Assembly: GCF_026130045.1 (NCBI RefSeq)
Contig: NZ_JAIBNX010000002.1
Location: forward strand, 122,573-186,572
Reading direction: 5' to 3'
Length of the DNA: 64,000 nt
From: Micromonospora sp. CPCC 205371
Lineage (GTDB): Bacteria; Actinomycetota; Actinomycetes; Mycobacteriales; Micromonosporaceae
The notes under the pieces were generated by a model. It was not told where the DNA came from and ran no database searches. It saw nothing but the letters and a program-made list of their open reading frames with translations. The position numbers and the translations under genes were made by a program. How positions within the stretch are numbered: the first letter of the stretch is position 1; each line of letters starts with the position of its first letter. Below are positions 61,910-64,000 of this stretch, piece by piece.

Positions 61910-63388
61910 TTGTCGACGACTGCCAGCGCGACTTCGGAGGTTGACGGCGCCGGGTCGCCTGGCGGCGCGCCGGCGAGTGACCGGCGCGCCCGCCGGTCGA
62001 TCGCGCCGCTGGTGTTGCGCTTGCATTTCTACGCCGGGGTACTGGTGGCGCCGTTCCTGGTGGTGGCCGCGGTCACCGGGCTGCTGTTCGTATTCACGCC
62101 GCAGCTTGACCGGATCGTGTACGCCGATCAGCTGCGGGTGGATCGGGTGGCCGGGCAGGCCCGACCGTTGGCTGAACAGGTGACCGCGGCCCGGGCGGCG
62201 CACCCGAGCGGTGAGCTGGCCACCGTGATCCCTCCGGTGGAGGCCACCGACACGACGAAGGTGGTGTTCTCGCTGCCGGAGTTGGGCGAGAAGCAGCACA
62301 CCGTCTATGTCGACCCGTACACCAACGAGGTGACCGGCACGCTGACCACCTGGTACGGGGAGACGCCGCTGATGACGTGGCTGGATGACCTGCACCGCAA
62401 CCTGCACCTGGGTGATGTTGGCCGGCACTACTCGGAGCTGGCCGCGTCCTGGCTCTGGGTGGTCGTGCTCGGCGGTCTGGTGCTGTGGGTACGCCGGCAG
62501 TGGTCCGGCAAGCGACGGCTGCGCCGTTTGGCGCTGCCGGACCTGGCCGCCGGCAAAGGTGTGCGCCGCACCCGTAGCTGGCACGCAGCGACCGGGGTGT
62601 GGCTGGCCGTCGGGCTGCTGGCTCTGTCGGCGACCGGCCTGACCTGGTCGCGGTTCGCCGGCGCCAAGTTCGACCTGCTGCAGAACGGGTTCAACGCGCA
62701 CAGCCCGACGCTGGCCACCGCTCTGCCCGGCGGCCCGGCCGGCCGTGTTGAGACGGGTGGCGGACACCACGAGGCGCCGGTCGGTACGGCAGGGCAGATC
62801 AACGCGTCCGATGTGGACACGGTCGTGGTCGCCGCACGGCAGGCCGGGCTCACCGGCGTGGTCGAGGTCACTCCGCCCAGCGAGCCAGGCACGGGGTGGG
62901 TGGTCGCGCAGGAGGATGGGACCTGGCCGGTCGGATTCGACCGCGGCGTCGTCGACCCGACCACGGGCACGGTCGTGGCCCGCAGCGACTTCGCGGACTG
63001 GCCCGTGCTCGCCCAACTGTCCAAATTGGGCGTCCGGTTCCACATGGGGTACCTGTTCGGCATCGTCAACCAGATCCTGCTCGCGGCACTGGCGATCGGG
63101 CTGCTGTGCGTGATCGTGTGGGGGTACCGGATGTGGTGGCAGCGCCGCCCCACCCGCGCCGACCGCCGGGCGCCGCTCGGCGCACCGCCGGGCCGGGGCG
63201 CATGGCGGCAGGTGCACACCGCTGTGCTCGTCGTGGGGATCGCCGTCGTGGCGTTCATGGGCTGGGCCATGCCGCTGCTCGGCGTCACCCTCGCCGGGTT
63301 CCTTGTCCTTGACCTGATCATCGGGACCGTCAAGCGACGGCGGGTCAAGACAGCTACGCCAACCTCGCCCGCGCCCGCCGGCACGTGA
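61910..63388 (+). CDS. PepSY-associated membrane protein
   Basis: The 492-residue protein has an N-terminal helix (APLVLRLHFYAGVLVAPFLV), a PepSY-like extracytoplasmic domain (VYVDPYTNEVTGTL), more helices (SWLWVVVLGGLVLWVRRQW, WHAATGVWLAVGLLALSATG), a second PepSY-like domain with a His-rich insert, and terminal helices (NQILLAALAIGLLCVIVWGY). His and Trp pairs (RLHFYAG, DDLHRNLHLGDVG, RSWHAATG) are typical of the PiuB/PepSY_TM family linked to iron or haem uptake or redox. The start is a TTG behind GGAGG, since no ATG or GTG suits. Confidence 0.88.
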   Translation: MSTTASATSEVDGAGSPGGAPASDRRARRSIAPLVLRLHFYAGVLVAPFLVVAAVTGLLFVFTPQLDRIVYADQLRVDRVAGQARPLAEQVTAARAAHPSGELATVIPPVEATDTTKVVFSLPELGEKQHTVYVDPYTNEVTGTLTTWYGETPLMTWLDDLHRNLHLGDVGRHYSELAASWLWVVVLGGLVLWVRRQWSGKRRLRRLALPDLAAGKGVRRTRSWHAATGVWLAVGLLALSATGLTWSRFAGAKFDLLQNGFNAHSPTLATALPGGPAGRVETGGGHHEAPVGTAGQINASDVDTVVVAARQAGLTGVVEVTPPSEPGTGWVVAQEDGTWPVGFDRGVVDPTTGTVVARSDFADWPVLAQLSKLGVRFHMGYLFGIVNQILLAALAIGLLCVIVWGYRMWWQRRPTRADRRAPLGAPPGRGAWRQVHTAVLVVGIAVVAFMGWAMPLLGVTLAGFLVLDLIIGTVKRRRVKTATPTSPAPAGT

Positions 63389-63507
63389 CCAAACCCGGCG
63401 ATAGCGGACGCAACGCGATCTGCGCCGGCCTCCTCGTCAAGCACGTCCCGCGCCCGCGCGGTACCGGCCCGCCAGTGGGAGGGCTCCGGTCCGAGTCGGA
63501 GCCCGGT

Positions 63508-63750
63508 TCAACTCGGATCGTCGTCGAGCTTGCGCCGTGCTCGGGCCCTGCGCCATGTCTGGAGAAGTAAGACGGCGCCGGCAATCACGAGGACGTTGAT
63601 TAGCGCGTTGGTGTGGATCGGTTTGCTTGGCGCCCGGGGCACCAGGTTGTCGAAGGAGAGGTTCTCGACCAGAAAGGTCCAGGCACCGAGTGCCAAGAGG
63701 AGCACGCCGCCGAGGGCTTGCATGCTGATCGGTCGACGGCGTGGCGTCAT
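63508..63750 (-). CDS. Small two-helix membrane protein
   Basis: The 80-residue protein has two membrane segments (about 10-30 and 47-65) and a basic C-terminal tail (RRARARRKLDDDPS). I choose the ATG at 63750; a TTG at 63786 is possible. Function unknown. Confidence 0.6.
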   Translation of the reverse strand: MTPRRRPISMQALGGVLLLALGAWTFLVENLSFDNLVPRAPSKPIHTNALINVLVIAGAVLLLQTWRRARARRKLDDDPS

Positions 63751-63849
63751 ATCGAGGATCGAAACAGCCGGCGAGTGGCCAGGCAATCCGTCGAACGGAT
63801 CAGCCAGCGGTTGCTGCCGGGTCGCGGGGTCCGTAACGCGGGGCTAGCG

Positions 63850-64000
63850 TCACGGGGCGGCGTAGGAGTGTTCGGCGCCGTCTCGTTTGGTGTAGATGTC
63901 CCAGTAGTGCCCGGCGATGGCGTCGGCCTGGGTTTCCGGGCCGCCGGTGCCGATCCAGACGAACAGCGGCACGTGTGCGGCGTACACGCCGGTGCCGGTG
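63850..64000 (-). CDS. Partial gene at the right edge
   Basis: Only the last 49 codons are in the window. The C-terminus reads HVPLFVWIGTGGPETQADAI, then AGHYWDIYTKRDGAEHSYAAP. No family is recognised. The frame has strong third-position GC and no stop to the edge, so it is likely coding. Confidence 0.5.
   Translation of the reverse strand, partial: TGTGVYAAHVPLFVWIGTGGPETQADAIAGHYWDIYTKRDGAEHSYAAP

Noticed and set aside
1-64000. tRNA, rRNA, CRISPR arrays, insertion sequences or prophage genes
   Set aside because: No cloverleaf-like segment, repeat-spacer array, transposase motif or phage structural gene could be found by eye on either strand.

Overview
The window is a 64 kb stretch of very GC-rich DNA with a strong third-position GC bias. 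Start codons are often GTG or TTG, gene joints often overlap by 4 bp (ATGA or GTGA), and several genes look leaderless. The gene content (Wag31-type DivIVA, a Ser/Thr protein kinase, an ECF sigma factor, LPxTG anchoring, zinc-free ribosomal protein paralogs, several sugar ABC transporters, GH59 and GH130 enzymes) points to a soil or plant-associated filamentous actinobacterium, most likely Micromonosporaceae or a close relative. I see no rRNA, tRNA, CRISPR array, prophage or insertion sequence, and no gene-free gap longer than about 210 bases.

Layout. (1) 0.04-6 kb: a zinc-starvation island. It holds two Fur/Zur-type regulators, a large LPxTG surface protein, a degenerate COG0523 protein resembling the mycobacterial ribosome-hibernation factor Mrf, and cysteine-free L28 and S14. 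Zur-box-like 7-1-7 inverted repeats precede three of the transcription units. (2) 6-10.3 kb: a glycine-rich-tail protein, then two lipoproteins that share a repeated, unrecognised domain and flank a membrane Ser/Thr kinase, then an ECF sigma factor. (3) 10.5-14.8 kb: Na+/H+ antiporter, pyrophosphatase, hydrolase, transglutaminase-like protein. (4) 15-20.7 kb: two GT4 glycosyltransferases, an alpha/alpha-toroid protein, a GH130 enzyme and a DivIVA protein, an apparent saccharide-assembly cluster with a polar scaffold. (5) 20.7-25.4 kb: DEAD-box helicase, fatty acid desaturase, and a NarL-type two-component pair.

(6) 25.4-30.7 kb: an IclR-controlled ribose-type ABC operon headed by a metallo-beta-lactamase-fold protein that has lost its metal ligands. 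(7) 30.7-40.8 kb: a FadR/GntR-controlled catabolic regulon (enolase-superfamily enzyme, MalEFG-type transporter, six-hairpin glycosidase, SDR, then a PhoD phosphatase). Three TGGTnnnACC(A/G) sites sit at the three relevant promoters. (8) 40.8-42.3 kb: an FAD oxidoreductase gene interrupted by one in-frame TAG. (9) 42.5-46.1 kb: a Van-like cell-envelope module (VanS, VanR, VanY, VanJ) without the D-Ala-D-Lac genes. (10) 46-50.2 kb: a methyltransferase behind a Zur-like palindrome, a shortened cyclase, a secreted protein, a membrane protein plus XRE regulator behind a striking 19-bp inverted repeat, and an oxidoreductase.

(11) 50.3-59.9 kb: a GH59 galactocerebrosidase-like enzyme, convergent with a five-gene operon of a BNR/VPS10-like secreted protein and an ABC sugar importer. 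(12) 60-64 kb: deletion remnants of a methyltransferase/TetR divergent pair, two tandem stand-alone FtsX-ectodomain-like proteins, a PepSY-type membrane protein, a small membrane protein and a partial gene at the right edge.

Start codons were moved from the longest frame wherever a ribosome site, a leaderless -10 or a 4-bp overlap favoured another start. All family assignments come from reading motifs by eye; no database search was run.
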